From Caldisericota bacterium (lineage in GTDB: Bacteria > Caldisericota > JANLFM01): a stretch of 64,000 nucleotides of DNA. The position numbers were made by a program, and so were the translations under genes. Positions 16,828 through 26,198 of the stretch are shown here, piece after piece (positions within the stretch are counted from its first letter, which is position 1; the number at the start of each line of letters is the position of its first letter). Where the stretch lies: assembly GCA_024655865.1 (NCBI GenBank), contig JANLFM010000006.1, positions 1 through 64,000 of the forward strand, in the 5' to 3' direction. The notes beneath the pieces are model-generated. The model did no database searches, had not been told where the DNA came from, and saw only the letters and a list, made by a program, of their open reading frames with translations.

Positions 16828-18086
16828 TTCACCAGCCTTTCCCGCGCCCTTTTCAGATACTTCTGATGAGGGATGTGAGCCGGGCAAATATACGAACAAG
16901 TGCCACAGAAGATGCAATTTTCCGCGCCCAGGTCGTCCAGCGCCTTCCAGTTCCGGGACTTGACCGCCTCACAGATAAAGACAGGATAAAGCCCCATGGG
17001 GCAAGAATCGATGCAGGAGCCACAGAGAATGCAACTTGTTTCCAGGAAAGGATTTCTTTCGGGGAGAAAAACAAAGCCCCTGCTGTAACGGGTGATGGGT
17101 ACTTCCAGAGAATTTATCACTTGCCCTCTTAAGGGACCGCCCATAATGATCATCCCTGGTTCCACGGTGAAGCCGTCACATTGAGCTACCAGTTCCTCAA
17201 GCATGGTCCCTATCCTTACCCTTATATTTTGGGGATTTCTAATAGCCGGACCGGTTATGGTCACCACTTTTTCCATAAAGGGTTGGCGTAAGACTACTGC
17301 TTCATGAGAATAAACTGCCAGGGGGAGGTCAATGATCAAGGAATTTTCTTCAGGAACCCCGAGTATCTTTCTTATGAGCACAGGGTGATCCAGGGGATAG
17401 CGGGGCGGAAAAACTTCTAAGGAGATTTGTTTCTTAGCAAAAATCAGGTCACCGAGGTCCTCCAGGATTCCCTTATTCTCGGTGGAGATCACCAGGATCG
17501 CCCTCTCTGCCTCAACAGCCTGGACGAGAAACTCGATTCCCAAAAGGAGCTCCTTGGGTTTCTCTTCCAGGAGGCGCTGGGTGGAGGTCAGGTAGGGCTC
17601 AAGCTCGCAACCATTTACGATCAGGGTGAGAGGGGCGCTTTTCCCAATTAACTCCAGATCCAGGTTTACAACGCCCATGCGGTAAAGGAGAGAGCGCAGT
17701 TCGTCAGGGGAAAACTCCGTCTTGGCCATAGTAATGGGCAAAAGGAGCTCATCCTTCCTGGGCATAATCACGATCGTTTCCACCGGTTCCGCGGACCATG
17801 GGACCACCGACTTCTCGACTGCCACGACCTCGCCCCATACCGGAGAAAAGAGCGGAAGCGATTCCTTCTCAGAGGGTGCGGCCACTTGCTGCCCCCTTTT
17901 TACGGAACTCCCGGGGCGAACCAGGGGCTTCAGAGGAATGGTATTTGCCCTTTCTTGCAGGGGCAGACAGACCTTTTGAGGAAGGGCTGAGGGGCGAATC
18001 AGTTTGTCAATAGTGGCATCCTGGCGTAAGGGGATCCATACGCCCTGAGGGAAAAATCTGGATTCTGACCTTCCTCTTTTCAGCAA
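16824..18086 (-). CDS. RnfC-like iron-sulfur protein lacking the glycine-rich NADH/FMN loop
   Basis: 420-residue RnfC relative. The N-terminal barrel-sandwich part (about 30-110) is followed by the complex I 51-kDa-like region. 'VNGCELEPYLTSTQRLL' near residue 163 matches the RnfC 'INGAECEPYLT' motif. The preceding GxGGxxFPT loop that holds FMN/NADH is absent, replaced by 'MGVVNLDLELIGKS'. The C terminus keeps two ferredoxin motifs, 'CILCGSCIDSC' and 'CIFCGTCSYIC'. Start is TTG, overlapping hypE by 7 bp; an exact start is uncertain. It would pass electrons through two [4Fe-4S] clusters to the RnfD-like partner but probably not take them from NADH. No RnfA, B, E or G is near. Confidence 0.85.
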   Translation of the reverse strand: MLKRGRSESRFFPQGVWIPLRQDATIDKLIRPSALPQKVCLPLQERANTIPLKPLVRPGSSVKRGQQVAAPSEKESLPLFSPVWGEVVAVEKSVVPWSAEPVETIVIMPRKDELLLPITMAKTEFSPDELRSLLYRMGVVNLDLELIGKSAPLTLIVNGCELEPYLTSTQRLLEEKPKELLLGIEFLVQAVEAERAILVISTENKGILEDLGDLIFAKKQISLEVFPPRYPLDHPVLIRKILGVPEENSLIIDLPLAVYSHEAVVLRQPFMEKVVTITGPAIRNPQNIRVRIGTMLEELVAQCDGFTVEPGMIIMGGPLRGQVINSLEVPITRYSRGFVFLPERNPFLETSCILCGSCIDSCPMGLYPVFICEAVKSRNWKALDDLGAENCIFCGTCSYICPAHIPHQKYLKRARERLVK

Positions 18087-19087
18087 ATCCTCGGTAGTTG
18101 CTCCCCTGAGAGAGGGGCAAGCACCCTTCGTCCTCCAATCCGAGTGGAGAGCAGTGCCACTCCTTCAGGTTTTTCCAAGCATTCACCGATGAGCGTTGCC
18201 TGGGTACCCAGGGGGTGTCCTTTTAGTACGGTGAGCGCCTTCTCCGCATTCTTTTTCGGAAGTATAATTACCATTCGGCCCTCACAGGCTAAATAAAGGG
18301 GATCAAGACCGAGCATGTCACAGGCAGCGCGAACGGTTTCCCCTATGGGAATTTTATCCTCTTCCGCCTGAAGGCACAATCCCGATTCCCGGGCCAGCTC
18401 AGCAAGGGTTGTTGCCAGACCACCCCTTGTAGGATCCCTCATAGCGTTTATTTTTAACCCCGCTTTAACCAAGGAATCAATCAAAGGCCAGACCGGAGCG
18501 CAGTCGCTTTGAAGCTCTAAGTTGCGAAAGAAGCTTTCTCTGGCCTGGAGTACAGCCATTCCGTGTTCTCCAATTGGCCCGGTCACTAAAATGGCATCTC
18601 CAGGCGAGATCAGTGCCGGTTGGGGATCAGGAATTTGCCTCCTTACGCCTATGGCGCTTGTGGAGATATAAAGTTTGTCCCCTGCCCCCTTTTCCACGAC
18701 CTTTGTATCCCCGGTTACTAAAGCCACTCCCGCTTCCTTGCAGGTTCTGCTCATCGATTCCAATACCCTATCCAGCTCCTCCACCTCAAGCCCTTCTTCC
18801 AAAATCAGCGAGGCGGAAAGGAAAAGCGGCTCAGCGGCCACGGCTGCCAGATCGTTGATTGAGCCGGAAACAGCCAATTTCCCGATATCTCCTCCAGGAA
18901 AGAAAATGGGGTGTACAACGAAAGCGTCTGTCGTAAAGGCGAGTCTACCTGAGCACTCTAAAAGAGCGCTGTCTAAGAGTTGCTTCAAGGGAGCGGAATC
19001 AAATCTGGGCAGGATGTGGCGTTCGATCAAATCCTGAGTTGGCCTTCCTCCGCTTCCGTGCGCCAGCGTGATAATTTCCTTTTTCAT
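18080..19087 (-). CDS. hypE: hydrogenase maturation protein HypE
   Basis: Dehydrates the thiocarbamate on its C-terminal cysteine to a thiocyanate, the source of the cyanide ligands of the [NiFe] centre. 335 residues from the chosen start. 'LAHGSGGRPTQDLI' at the N terminus is typical, 'DPTRGGLATTLAELA' lies in the ATP-binding PurM-like fold, and the protein ends with 'PRIC', the diagnostic reactive-cysteine tail. The open frame extends to 19192, but the ATG at 19087 overlaps the hypD stop as ATGA, so I place the start there. Fourth gene of the hypFCDE order, translationally coupled on both sides. Confidence 0.97.
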   Translation of the reverse strand: MKKEIITLAHGSGGRPTQDLIERHILPRFDSAPLKQLLDSALLECSGRLAFTTDAFVVHPIFFPGGDIGKLAVSGSINDLAAVAAEPLFLSASLILEEGLEVEELDRVLESMSRTCKEAGVALVTGDTKVVEKGAGDKLYISTSAIGVRRQIPDPQPALISPGDAILVTGPIGEHGMAVLQARESFFRNLELQSDCAPVWPLIDSLVKAGLKINAMRDPTRGGLATTLAELARESGLCLQAEEDKIPIGETVRAACDMLGLDPLYLACEGRMVIILPKKNAEKALTVLKGHPLGTQATLIGECLEKPEGVALLSTRIGGRRVLAPLSGEQLPRIC

Positions 19088-20148
19088 GGGTGCTCCTCGT
19101 AATGATAGGCTGCCGCGCAGGAACCCTCGGAAGAAACCATGCACGGTCCTACCGGAGAATCTGGAGTGCAGACCCTGCCAAAAAGAGGGCACTCCTGAGG
19201 GCTAATTACCCCTCTTAAGACCTCCCCGCAGCCGCACGCCGGGTATTCTCTGGAGCCCATGATCTTCAGGGGGAACCTGCGCCTGGCGTCAAAATCCCAA
19301 TAGGGATGACGAAGTGCCAGACCGCTTTCCGGGATAATCCCGAGCCCTCTCCAATTGGCCTCCTGGGGCTCAAAAACCTCTTCCATCACCTTCAGGGCCT
19401 GGGGATTTCCCTCAGGCCTCACCGCTCTTCGATACTGAATTTCAATATCCGCCCTATCCTCCTTTTTTTGCTTTACAAGCATGAAAAGGGCAAGGAGGAT
19501 ATCGTCTGGTTCAAAACCAGTAATTACACCGGGCAAATGGAATTCCTCCTTTAAGAAGAGGAAAGGTTTAGAACCGAGAATGGCACAGACGTGTCCAGGA
19601 AGGATAAAACCGTCGAGTTGAATCTCCTTCAAGGCTAAAAGCGCGCGCATTGCCGGGGGAATAAGCTTATGAAGGACAAGAAAGGAGAGGTTGGGTATAT
19701 TTTCCGCCTTTGCTGTCTGTACTGTGCGCGCTATTAAAGGGGCGGTGGTCTCAAAGCCCACGGCCAGAAAGACCACCTCTTCTTTTGGGTGAGCGCGGGC
19801 CAGGTTCAGGGAATCCATTGGAGAATAGACTACCTCCACCTTTCCCCCAGAGGCTCGCGCTTCTAAGAGGCTTGTTTCGGTTCCCGGAACCCTGACCATG
19901 TCACCGAAGGTAGCAACGATTACCCCTGGTTGATGGGCGAGAGCTATGGCGTAATCGATATCCACTTGGGCGGTGACGCATACGGGACATCCCGGTCCGG
20001 AAATAAGCTTCACGGAATCAGGAAGAAGCTTCTTTAATCCGGAGCGAGCGATGCTCACAGTGTGAGTACCGCAAACCTCCATGAAACTGGCGCTCACACC
20101 CATTTTTGAAATTTTGCTCAAAACCTCTCTTGGTTCAAGGGATAACAT
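19084..20148 (-). CDS. hypD: hydrogenase maturation protein HypD
   Basis: Iron-sulfur scaffold on which, with HypC, the Fe(CN)2CO unit of [NiFe] hydrogenases is built. 354 residues, normal length. Conserved motifs: 'FMEVCGTHT' near residue 23, 'SGPGCPVC' near 51, 'GFETTAP' near 130, and a cysteine-rich C terminus ('ACGCGEVLRG', 'CPLFGRVC') that holds the [4Fe-4S] cluster. It overlaps hypC by 14 bp and hypE by 4 bp. Confidence 0.97.
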   Translation of the reverse strand: MLSLEPREVLSKISKMGVSASFMEVCGTHTVSIARSGLKKLLPDSVKLISGPGCPVCVTAQVDIDYAIALAHQPGVIVATFGDMVRVPGTETSLLEARASGGKVEVVYSPMDSLNLARAHPKEEVVFLAVGFETTAPLIARTVQTAKAENIPNLSFLVLHKLIPPAMRALLALKEIQLDGFILPGHVCAILGSKPFLFLKEEFHLPGVITGFEPDDILLALFMLVKQKKEDRADIEIQYRRAVRPEGNPQALKVMEEVFEPQEANWRGLGIIPESGLALRHPYWDFDARRRFPLKIMGSREYPACGCGEVLRGVISPQECPLFGRVCTPDSPVGPCMVSSEGSCAAAYHYEEHP

Positions 20149-20353
20149 CCGCGTCCTTTAAAAGCTCAAGGGTTTCCCGAGCCTCTTCTTCCTCAAGCAC
20201 GGAGATGGCAAAACCCGCGTGCACGATTACGTAATCGCCTACTTGAGCCTCAGGAACGAAATCCGTGCGAATTGTCTGCTTCAAACCCCCGACCTCTACC
20301 AGGGCCTCCTGGTCTTTAATTTCCACAATCTTTACTGGTATTCCTAAGCACAT
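20135..20353 (-). CDS. hypC: hydrogenase assembly chaperone HypC
   Basis: Small OB-fold chaperone of 72 residues that binds the iron unit with HypD and delivers it to the hydrogenase large subunit. It begins 'MCLGIPVKI', with the essential Cys2 exposed after methionine removal. Overlaps hypF by 10 bp and hypD by 14 bp. One copy has to serve both hydrogenases of the window unless another lies elsewhere. Confidence 0.96.
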   Translation of the reverse strand: MCLGIPVKIVEIKDQEALVEVGGLKQTIRTDFVPEAQVGDYVIVHAGFAISVLEEEEARETLELLKDADVIP

Positions 20354-22608
20354 TTTTCCTCCAATTTAGCACATGCAATTGCCCCCTGCCCTACGGAAAT
20401 TGCTCCATCGTTTACGGGCAAGTTCCGAGGCAGCAGGACTTTAAAGCCTTCTTGCTCAAGCATCTCTAAAAGACGGGCAAGAAGCAAGAGATTCTGAAAG
20501 ACTCCTCCCGAAAGGACGACCTGGGAAATGGCGTATCTTTCCCTTCCCCATTTACACCCCTCCAGTATTCCTCGGGCAAACGCCTCGTGAAATGAGAGGG
20601 CTAAATCCCGAGGGTTTTCCCCTCTCAGCTTGCGATAAGCGAGCTCCCTAACCATGGGGGCGGGATCGAGCAGAAAACGGTCTTCCTCCTTGTTGGGAAA
20701 ATTCAGGGGAATAACGCTCCTTCCTTTTTCCGCTTCTCGCTCCAAAATAATGGCCGCCTGTCCCTCATAGGAGATCTCCCTGGAGAACCCCAAGATTGCG
20801 GAGATGGTGTCGAAGAGGCGACCAGCTGAGGAGGTCTGTGGGGAACCAAATCCCTTTCTCCACTGGGCCTCCAGAACTTTCATTCTCTCTTCTCCAATTT
20901 CCGGGAAAATTTTTAAAGAAAGCACTGGAGAGCCTCCCTCGGCGTTCAAAAGGTGGCTCACAGCCATCCTCCATGGTTGCCTGATGGCTTCCTCTCCTCC
21001 CAGAAGAGGGAGATAATCAAGGTGACCGAACCTCTTGTAGGACCAGAGGTCGGCGATAAGAAACTCCATTCCCCAGATCGCTCCGTCATCCCCATATCCT
21101 GTCCCATCGCAGGAAACTCCGATCACGGGATGAAAAATGCGGTGCTCGAAGAGCACGGAGGCGATGTGCGCGTGGTGATGTTGCACGGGAATCTTCATCC
21201 CTACATTAAGGGAGAGGGCATACTGGGTCACGATGTACTGAGGATGCAAATCGTAAGCTACAACTTCTGGTTCTATCTGATAGAGCGCCTTTAAATGCTC
21301 AAGCGACGAAAGGAAGTGCTCGTAGCTTTCCCAGTTCTCCAGATCGCCTATGTGGTGGGAGAGAAAAAGGTAGTTTCTTTTGGTCAACGAGAAGGTGTTC
21401 TTCATCTCGGCCCCGGTGGCCAGAATGGAAGGGAAATTTCCCCAAAGCTTAAAGGGGAAGGGCGCGTACCCTCTGGCCCTTCTTACCATCTGAATTCCCC
21501 TGGAGTATGAGCCTAAAACGGAGTCGTCGAGTTTCTGAACGATTTCCCGGTCGTGCCACAGGAAAGCATCCGCAACCGCAGAAAGTTTACTCAATGCCTC
21601 CTCATTTGAAGCTACCAGGGGTTCGCCGCTCTCGTTGGCTGAGGTCATTACCAGGGCCTGAAACTCCTCCAAAAGCAGGTGATGCAGCGGAGTGTAAGGG
21701 AGCATAATCCCGATTCGGTTATTGTCCGCGGAAAGGGAGGGTGCCAGGGGGGTACCCTCTCTCTTCGGAAGGATCACGATTGGCCTCCTCCAGCCAGTTA
21801 GCTCCCTTTGCGCTTCCTCAGAAACCCAGGCCAGGCTTTGAGCTACTTCCAGCGAGGGAACCATTATGGCCAATGCTTTGCTGGGCCTACCCTTTCTTTC
21901 CCTTAACCTGATCACGGCTTCCTCGTTTGTGGCATCGCAGGCTAAATGAAAACCGCCGAGCCCTTTGATCGCCAGTGTTTTTCCCTCCCTGAGCAATACT
22001 TTGGCGCGCTTTAGGGCTTCTTCCTCGAAAAGAACGCGCTCTCCTTCCTTCAAAGAGAGCTTTGGCCCGCACTTCGGGCAGGCCACGGGCTGAGCGTGAT
22101 AGCGGCGATCCCTGATATCGTGATATTCCCGCTCACAGTCCGGGCACATAGGGAACTTCTTCATGGAGGTCCGGGCCCGATCGTAAGGCAAGGATTCGAT
22201 AATCGTGAAGCGGGGACCGCAATTTGTACAGTTCAAAAAGGGGTAACGGTATCTCCGATCCGAGGGATCGCGCATTTCCCGCAAACAGTCCTCGCATGTA
22301 GCTACATCAGGGGGTATTAAGGTGATAGGCTCTTCCTCTGTCCGGGAGGAGCGAATTTGAAATTCCGCATAGCCCACGGGCTCCAGCTCCTCCACCTCCA
22401 GAGTCTCAAGGACAGCGAGCGGAGGGGGGTTATCTCTAAGTTCTCTGAGAAAAAATGGGGCCTTCTCCCCTTCCACTTCTATCAAGACGCCTGAGGGTGA
22501 GTTCAACACCCACCCTTTAAGATTATATTTCAGAGCCAGGTTATGGACATAAGGTCGAAAGCCGACTCCCTGGACCACTCCCTCGGCCCTGATACGCAGT
22601 CTGACCAT
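20344..22608 (-). CDS. hypF: carbamoyltransferase HypF
   Basis: Turns carbamoyl phosphate into the carbamoyl group passed to HypE. 754 residues in the usual order: acylphosphatase-like domain with 'GVVQGVGFRPYV' (residues 10-21), two zinc-finger units with four CxxC pairs (about 105-185), a YrdC-like domain, and the Kae1-like carbamoyltransferase with 'VQHHHAHIASV' near 470. First gene of the hypFCDE-rnfCD run. There is no SD; a TATAAT lies 7 bases before the ATG, so the message may be leaderless. Confidence 0.97.
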   Translation of the reverse strand: MVRLRIRAEGVVQGVGFRPYVHNLALKYNLKGWVLNSPSGVLIEVEGEKAPFFLRELRDNPPPLAVLETLEVEELEPVGYAEFQIRSSRTEEEPITLIPPDVATCEDCLREMRDPSDRRYRYPFLNCTNCGPRFTIIESLPYDRARTSMKKFPMCPDCEREYHDIRDRRYHAQPVACPKCGPKLSLKEGERVLFEEEALKRAKVLLREGKTLAIKGLGGFHLACDATNEEAVIRLRERKGRPSKALAIMVPSLEVAQSLAWVSEEAQRELTGWRRPIVILPKREGTPLAPSLSADNNRIGIMLPYTPLHHLLLEEFQALVMTSANESGEPLVASNEEALSKLSAVADAFLWHDREIVQKLDDSVLGSYSRGIQMVRRARGYAPFPFKLWGNFPSILATGAEMKNTFSLTKRNYLFLSHHIGDLENWESYEHFLSSLEHLKALYQIEPEVVAYDLHPQYIVTQYALSLNVGMKIPVQHHHAHIASVLFEHRIFHPVIGVSCDGTGYGDDGAIWGMEFLIADLWSYKRFGHLDYLPLLGGEEAIRQPWRMAVSHLLNAEGGSPVLSLKIFPEIGEERMKVLEAQWRKGFGSPQTSSAGRLFDTISAILGFSREISYEGQAAIILEREAEKGRSVIPLNFPNKEEDRFLLDPAPMVRELAYRKLRGENPRDLALSFHEAFARGILEGCKWGRERYAISQVVLSGGVFQNLLLLARLLEMLEQEGFKVLLPRNLPVNDGAISVGQGAIACAKLEEKCA

Positions 22609-22621
22609 TTTTAAAATTATA
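22609..22621 (-). promoter_or_regulatory. TATAAT 7 nt before hypF ATG (candidate leaderless start)
   Basis: ATTATA at 22616-22621 reads TATAAT on the - strand, followed by 7 AT-rich bases and then ATG. No purine-rich SD is present in the 34-bp gap after the upstream kinase gene. A recognisable -35 is missing (AGCAAG at 17-bp spacing). The same TATAAT-N7-ATG spacing precedes the lipoprotein gene. Confidence 0.5.
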
Positions 22622-22642
22622 TCATATAAAAAGTTGTCCTTG

Positions 22643-25600
22643 CTATTTCAGGGGGAGGGTAAGAGAAACCGTGGTCCCCTTCCCTACCTGGCTCTCGATC
22701 CTGACTTCCCCTTGGTGGGCATCAAGGATTAGCTTGGTAATGTGCAGGCCGAGTCCGGTACCGGAAATGATGGCTTTAGAGCCGTGGGTTGAACGGAAAA
22801 ACTTCTCAAAAATATGAGGCAGGTCCTCAGAGGGAATTCCCATTCCCTGGTCCTGAACTTTCAATATAGCCTTATCATTCTCCTTGGTTAGCTGAACCTT
22901 GATCGTGCCAGCCCCGAGGGAAAACTTTATAGCATTAGATAGGATGTTAGTCACGGCGAGGCGCATCAGGAACTGGTCCATTTTTACGAAAACGGGTTCC
23001 TCAGGAAGATCAAGCTCCACATTTATATTCTTTTCCCGGGCATATAGCTCAATAAAGTCCACTTCCTCCCTGACAATCCTGCTTAAGTCCTCCTTGCGAA
23101 GTTCCAGCGTGGTCAGGGATTCCTTTTTGGAGGCAATAAGCAAATTATCCACAAGGATGGCTAACCTCCTGAGGTTACGCTCCAAGACCTTAGCATATTC
23201 CCACATTTTCTCCCCAGTTTGCTTCCCGGAGCTCATAAACTCCAAAGCGGACATGGAGATCATCAATGGGGTTTTAAACTCGTGGGAGATGGTGTAGAGG
23301 AAATCCTCTTTGACCTGGGCCAGCTCTCTGATAGTCTCCACATCCCGCTCCAGTTGCCGCACTATTTCCTCTTTTTCCTTAAAAAGCAGGGCGTTTTCCA
23401 CGGCGATTGAGGCTTGTTGAGCGAAAAGCCAGAGAGCTTCCTGGGCATCGGTTCCAAAAGCATCCTCCCTCTCATGATTTTCTAAACTGAAATATCCGAA
23501 AAGCTGCCCGTGGGCATAAATGGGAGCAGAAAGAAGCACTTTTATTTTTTGTAGTCCGCCTATCTCTTCCAACTGCTTTTTGATAGTCTCTGGCAGATCT
23601 TGGCGCATGAGCTCCTCGCCCTTTGTTAAAACCGCCCTGTTTGCCGTCAACTTACGGGAAACAACGTTCTGAGGTAGCTTGATTCCCCTTAGCTTCTGGA
23701 AATCGTAGCCCACCGCCTCCTTATAGAGGAAGTGATCGTTCTCTTTGACTAAGATGGAGCCTGTCTGGGCTCCGGGAACGACCTGAACTGCCATCCTCAG
23801 GAGCTCCTTCAATAACTCGTCGATCTCGATTTTCTGGGAAATGTTTCTCAGCGCGGTGTTCAGGATTTCCATCAGTTTCCTTCTCTTCTCTACTTCCAGG
23901 TAGAGTCTGTTGTTTTCCAGGGCTACGGCTACGCTGGAGGCGAACGTGGAAAGCATTTCCAGATCCTTTTCCCCGAACTGATTTAAGCCCATCTTCACCA
24001 CTGAGATCACGCCGGTTGCCCTGTCTTTAACCTTCAAGGGGACCGCCATAAAGGATTCATCAATGATGGGGGTTCCTTGAATGTGATGGCTCCTGGGATC
24101 GCGATCGGCATCGTTTAAAATCAGGGGTTCTCCAGTTTGGGCTACTAACCCTGCTAACCCCTGCCCCACCTTTTTGGGAAGCCTCTGAGGGAACTCTTCC
24201 TCGGGAAAGTTCAAATAATCGGGCCGATAGCGCCAGTAAAGAGGAGTCATTTCCCCGTCCCGCACCTCATAGATGATCACTCCCTGAGCATCCAAAAGCT
24301 GGCGCAGAGTGCTTACTGCTTGCTCCAGCGCAGCATTAATGTCCAAACCCGACACCAGGTCCAGAGAGGAGCGGTGGATGAACTCCAGATCACGCAGGCG
24401 CTGCCTTAAAATCTCCTCCAGGCGCAGGCGAGCAAGGCCCATGCTCAGATATTGGGCCACAGTGCCCAGGAAGACCTTATCCTCCTCTTTGAACATACCT
24501 TCATGGGCAGAAAAGAGGCAGAGCATCCCTACCAGGTCTCCGGCCTGGATCAAGGGAAAGCCCAAGTAGGAGCCAATTTTAATTCCTTCCTTCTCCAATT
24601 TGGAAAAATGAGACTCTTCTCCCTCAAGAAGGACGCTTGCTTGCGCTTCGTGGATGGGTTGAAATAGCCAGTACTCCTTTTTGGAAGCAGGCATTTTCTC
24701 CCAGGCGGAAGGAAGGATGGTCTTAAAGGAGAACTTCTCCCCTTTTTCTCCATAAAAAACCAGGGCTCCACCCTCGGCCCGGAAATATGAAACCACCTTT
24801 TCCAGGAGGTTCTGAAGGACTGAGTCTGCTCCCTGAAGGTCAAGCATGCGGCTCATATCCCGAGAGACATCGAATAAGAGGGCGATCTGCGCTGACCTTC
24901 TTTCTCTCTCCTGAGCAATAATCTTTTCCTCGGTAATATCAGCATAGAGGCCGATAACGAATTCTGGCTTCGGTCTTTGGCCCTTCACAGGAAAAATGGT
25001 AATCCGCAACCATTTTTTAGGCCTTCCGGGAAGGAGCACATGGCGCAGAGAGGAGAAGTCATACTCTACTTCCGTCTGAAGTTGTGTTCCTTCCTCAAAT
25101 ACCTTCATGATTTCCTTCGTTAGGCCTTGTGCGCTCAGAACCTCGTCCCGGAAGATATTGTATTTTCCCAGAAGCACGGTGTCCCTTTCCAGGGCGAAAA
25201 GCTGCATCGCCGCCTGGTTTAAACGGATAGCGGTTCCCAATCGATCAAAGACCAGAATCCCCTCAGGAGACTGATCGATGATGGCTGAGAGAAACTGATA
25301 AGAGGATTCCAGAGCTTGTCTCTGCCGGGCAAGCTGGGTGATATCAAGAAGAATCACCGCAATCTGACCTTCAGCTCGTGAAGGTTGCCTCCAGAAAAAG
25401 GCCCGGACCCACTTCATAGTTTTGTCGTGTTCCAGAGGGAATTCCGTCTCGAAATCCTGCTTCTGGGAGCTAAGGAAGTTCTCCAGTTTTCGCTTGACCT
25501 CTTCTCGATATTCTCGTGGAAGGAGCTTGAGCCAGTCTTTGCTATTGAGGTAGTTCTCCCATTCAATTCCCTGGGAGGAGGCGCCTGGAGAGTAGTAAAT

Positions 25601-26179
25601 CAGGTTCAGGGAGGAATCTAACTTCAGGAAGATGATTTCCGCTTTGGCCATCTGGTAGTCTAAAAGCTCGGCCACCTGGCGTAGCTGGACCTCAGCCTTC
25701 CTTCTTTCCAGTTCCGTGATCAAGGCCTGGGCTAAAAGGGCATAATAGTAGGTATCAGGACCATAAGGAACTCGGGGAGGCGTACGCTGTTCGCCCAAAA
25801 GGAGAATCCCGTAGGTCTTATCCCGGGAGATCAGAGGAAAAATAGCTACCGCCCCTAACTCCACTCCAAAATCGGCGACCAGCCTCTGAAACTCCTCCGG
25901 GTCGGATTCCCCTTTGATCAAAATGCGCGGTTTCCCCTCTCCTAATATGGACCAGAAAAGAGCCGGTTCGCCAGCGTAGACGTGGTTCAGCGCGGGGTTC
26001 CAGGTAGTTTCTCTTATAGGTTCAGCTGCTCTGACCTTGAGGCTATCGTCCTCCCTCAGGAGGATGCGGCAGAAGGTAGTGGGCAGTTTTTTGACGATGA
26101 ACGAAGCGAGTCGCGATAGAGCCTTGTTTTCCTCGAGATCCTCCCCCAAAATTTCCAGAAATTCTGTAAATTCCTTCAT
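22643..26179 (-). CDS. multi-domain soluble sensor histidine kinase (GAF-PAS-PAS-GAF-GAF-GAF-HisKA-HATPase)
   Basis: 1178-residue cytosolic histidine kinase with no membrane segment. An N-terminal GAF-like domain (about 20-150) is followed by two PAS domains (about 180-300 and 300-420; 'IIDQSPEGILVFDR'), three GAF domains (about 440-600, 620-770, 790-940), the HisKA dimerisation helix with 'ISHEFKTPL' near 975, and the ATPase with N box 'NILSNAIKFS', 'DQGMGIP' and 'GTGLGLHI'. GAF/PAS arrays bind small ligands, haem, flavins or chromophores; which here is unknown. Start has a good SD (GGAGG). No response regulator gene lies in the window. Three 11-bp repeats sit just upstream of its start, and hypF follows 34 bp later. 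Confidence 0.93.
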   Translation of the reverse strand: MKEFTEFLEILGEDLEENKALSRLASFIVKKLPTTFCRILLREDDSLKVRAAEPIRETTWNPALNHVYAGEPALFWSILGEGKPRILIKGESDPEEFQRLVADFGVELGAVAIFPLISRDKTYGILLLGEQRTPPRVPYGPDTYYYALLAQALITELERRKAEVQLRQVAELLDYQMAKAEIIFLKLDSSLNLIYYSPGASSQGIEWENYLNSKDWLKLLPREYREEVKRKLENFLSSQKQDFETEFPLEHDKTMKWVRAFFWRQPSRAEGQIAVILLDITQLARQRQALESSYQFLSAIIDQSPEGILVFDRLGTAIRLNQAAMQLFALERDTVLLGKYNIFRDEVLSAQGLTKEIMKVFEEGTQLQTEVEYDFSSLRHVLLPGRPKKWLRITIFPVKGQRPKPEFVIGLYADITEEKIIAQERERRSAQIALLFDVSRDMSRMLDLQGADSVLQNLLEKVVSYFRAEGGALVFYGEKGEKFSFKTILPSAWEKMPASKKEYWLFQPIHEAQASVLLEGEESHFSKLEKEGIKIGSYLGFPLIQAGDLVGMLCLFSAHEGMFKEEDKVFLGTVAQYLSMGLARLRLEEILRQRLRDLEFIHRSSLDLVSGLDINAALEQAVSTLRQLLDAQGVIIYEVRDGEMTPLYWRYRPDYLNFPEEEFPQRLPKKVGQGLAGLVAQTGEPLILNDADRDPRSHHIQGTPIIDESFMAVPLKVKDRATGVISVVKMGLNQFGEKDLEMLSTFASSVAVALENNRLYLEVEKRRKLMEILNTALRNISQKIEIDELLKELLRMAVQVVPGAQTGSILVKENDHFLYKEAVGYDFQKLRGIKLPQNVVSRKLTANRAVLTKGEELMRQDLPETIKKQLEEIGGLQKIKVLLSAPIYAHGQLFGYFSLENHEREDAFGTDAQEALWLFAQQASIAVENALLFKEKEEIVRQLERDVETIRELAQVKEDFLYTISHEFKTPLMISMSALEFMSSGKQTGEKMWEYAKVLERNLRRLAILVDNLLIASKKESLTTLELRKEDLSRIVREEVDFIELYAREKNINVELDLPEEPVFVKMDQFLMRLAVTNILSNAIKFSLGAGTIKVQLTKENDKAILKVQDQGMGIPSEDLPHIFEKFFRSTHGSKAIISGTGLGLHITKLILDAHQGEVRIESQVGKGTTVSLTLPLK

Positions 26180-26198
26180 TAAACCTCCAATCCACCCC

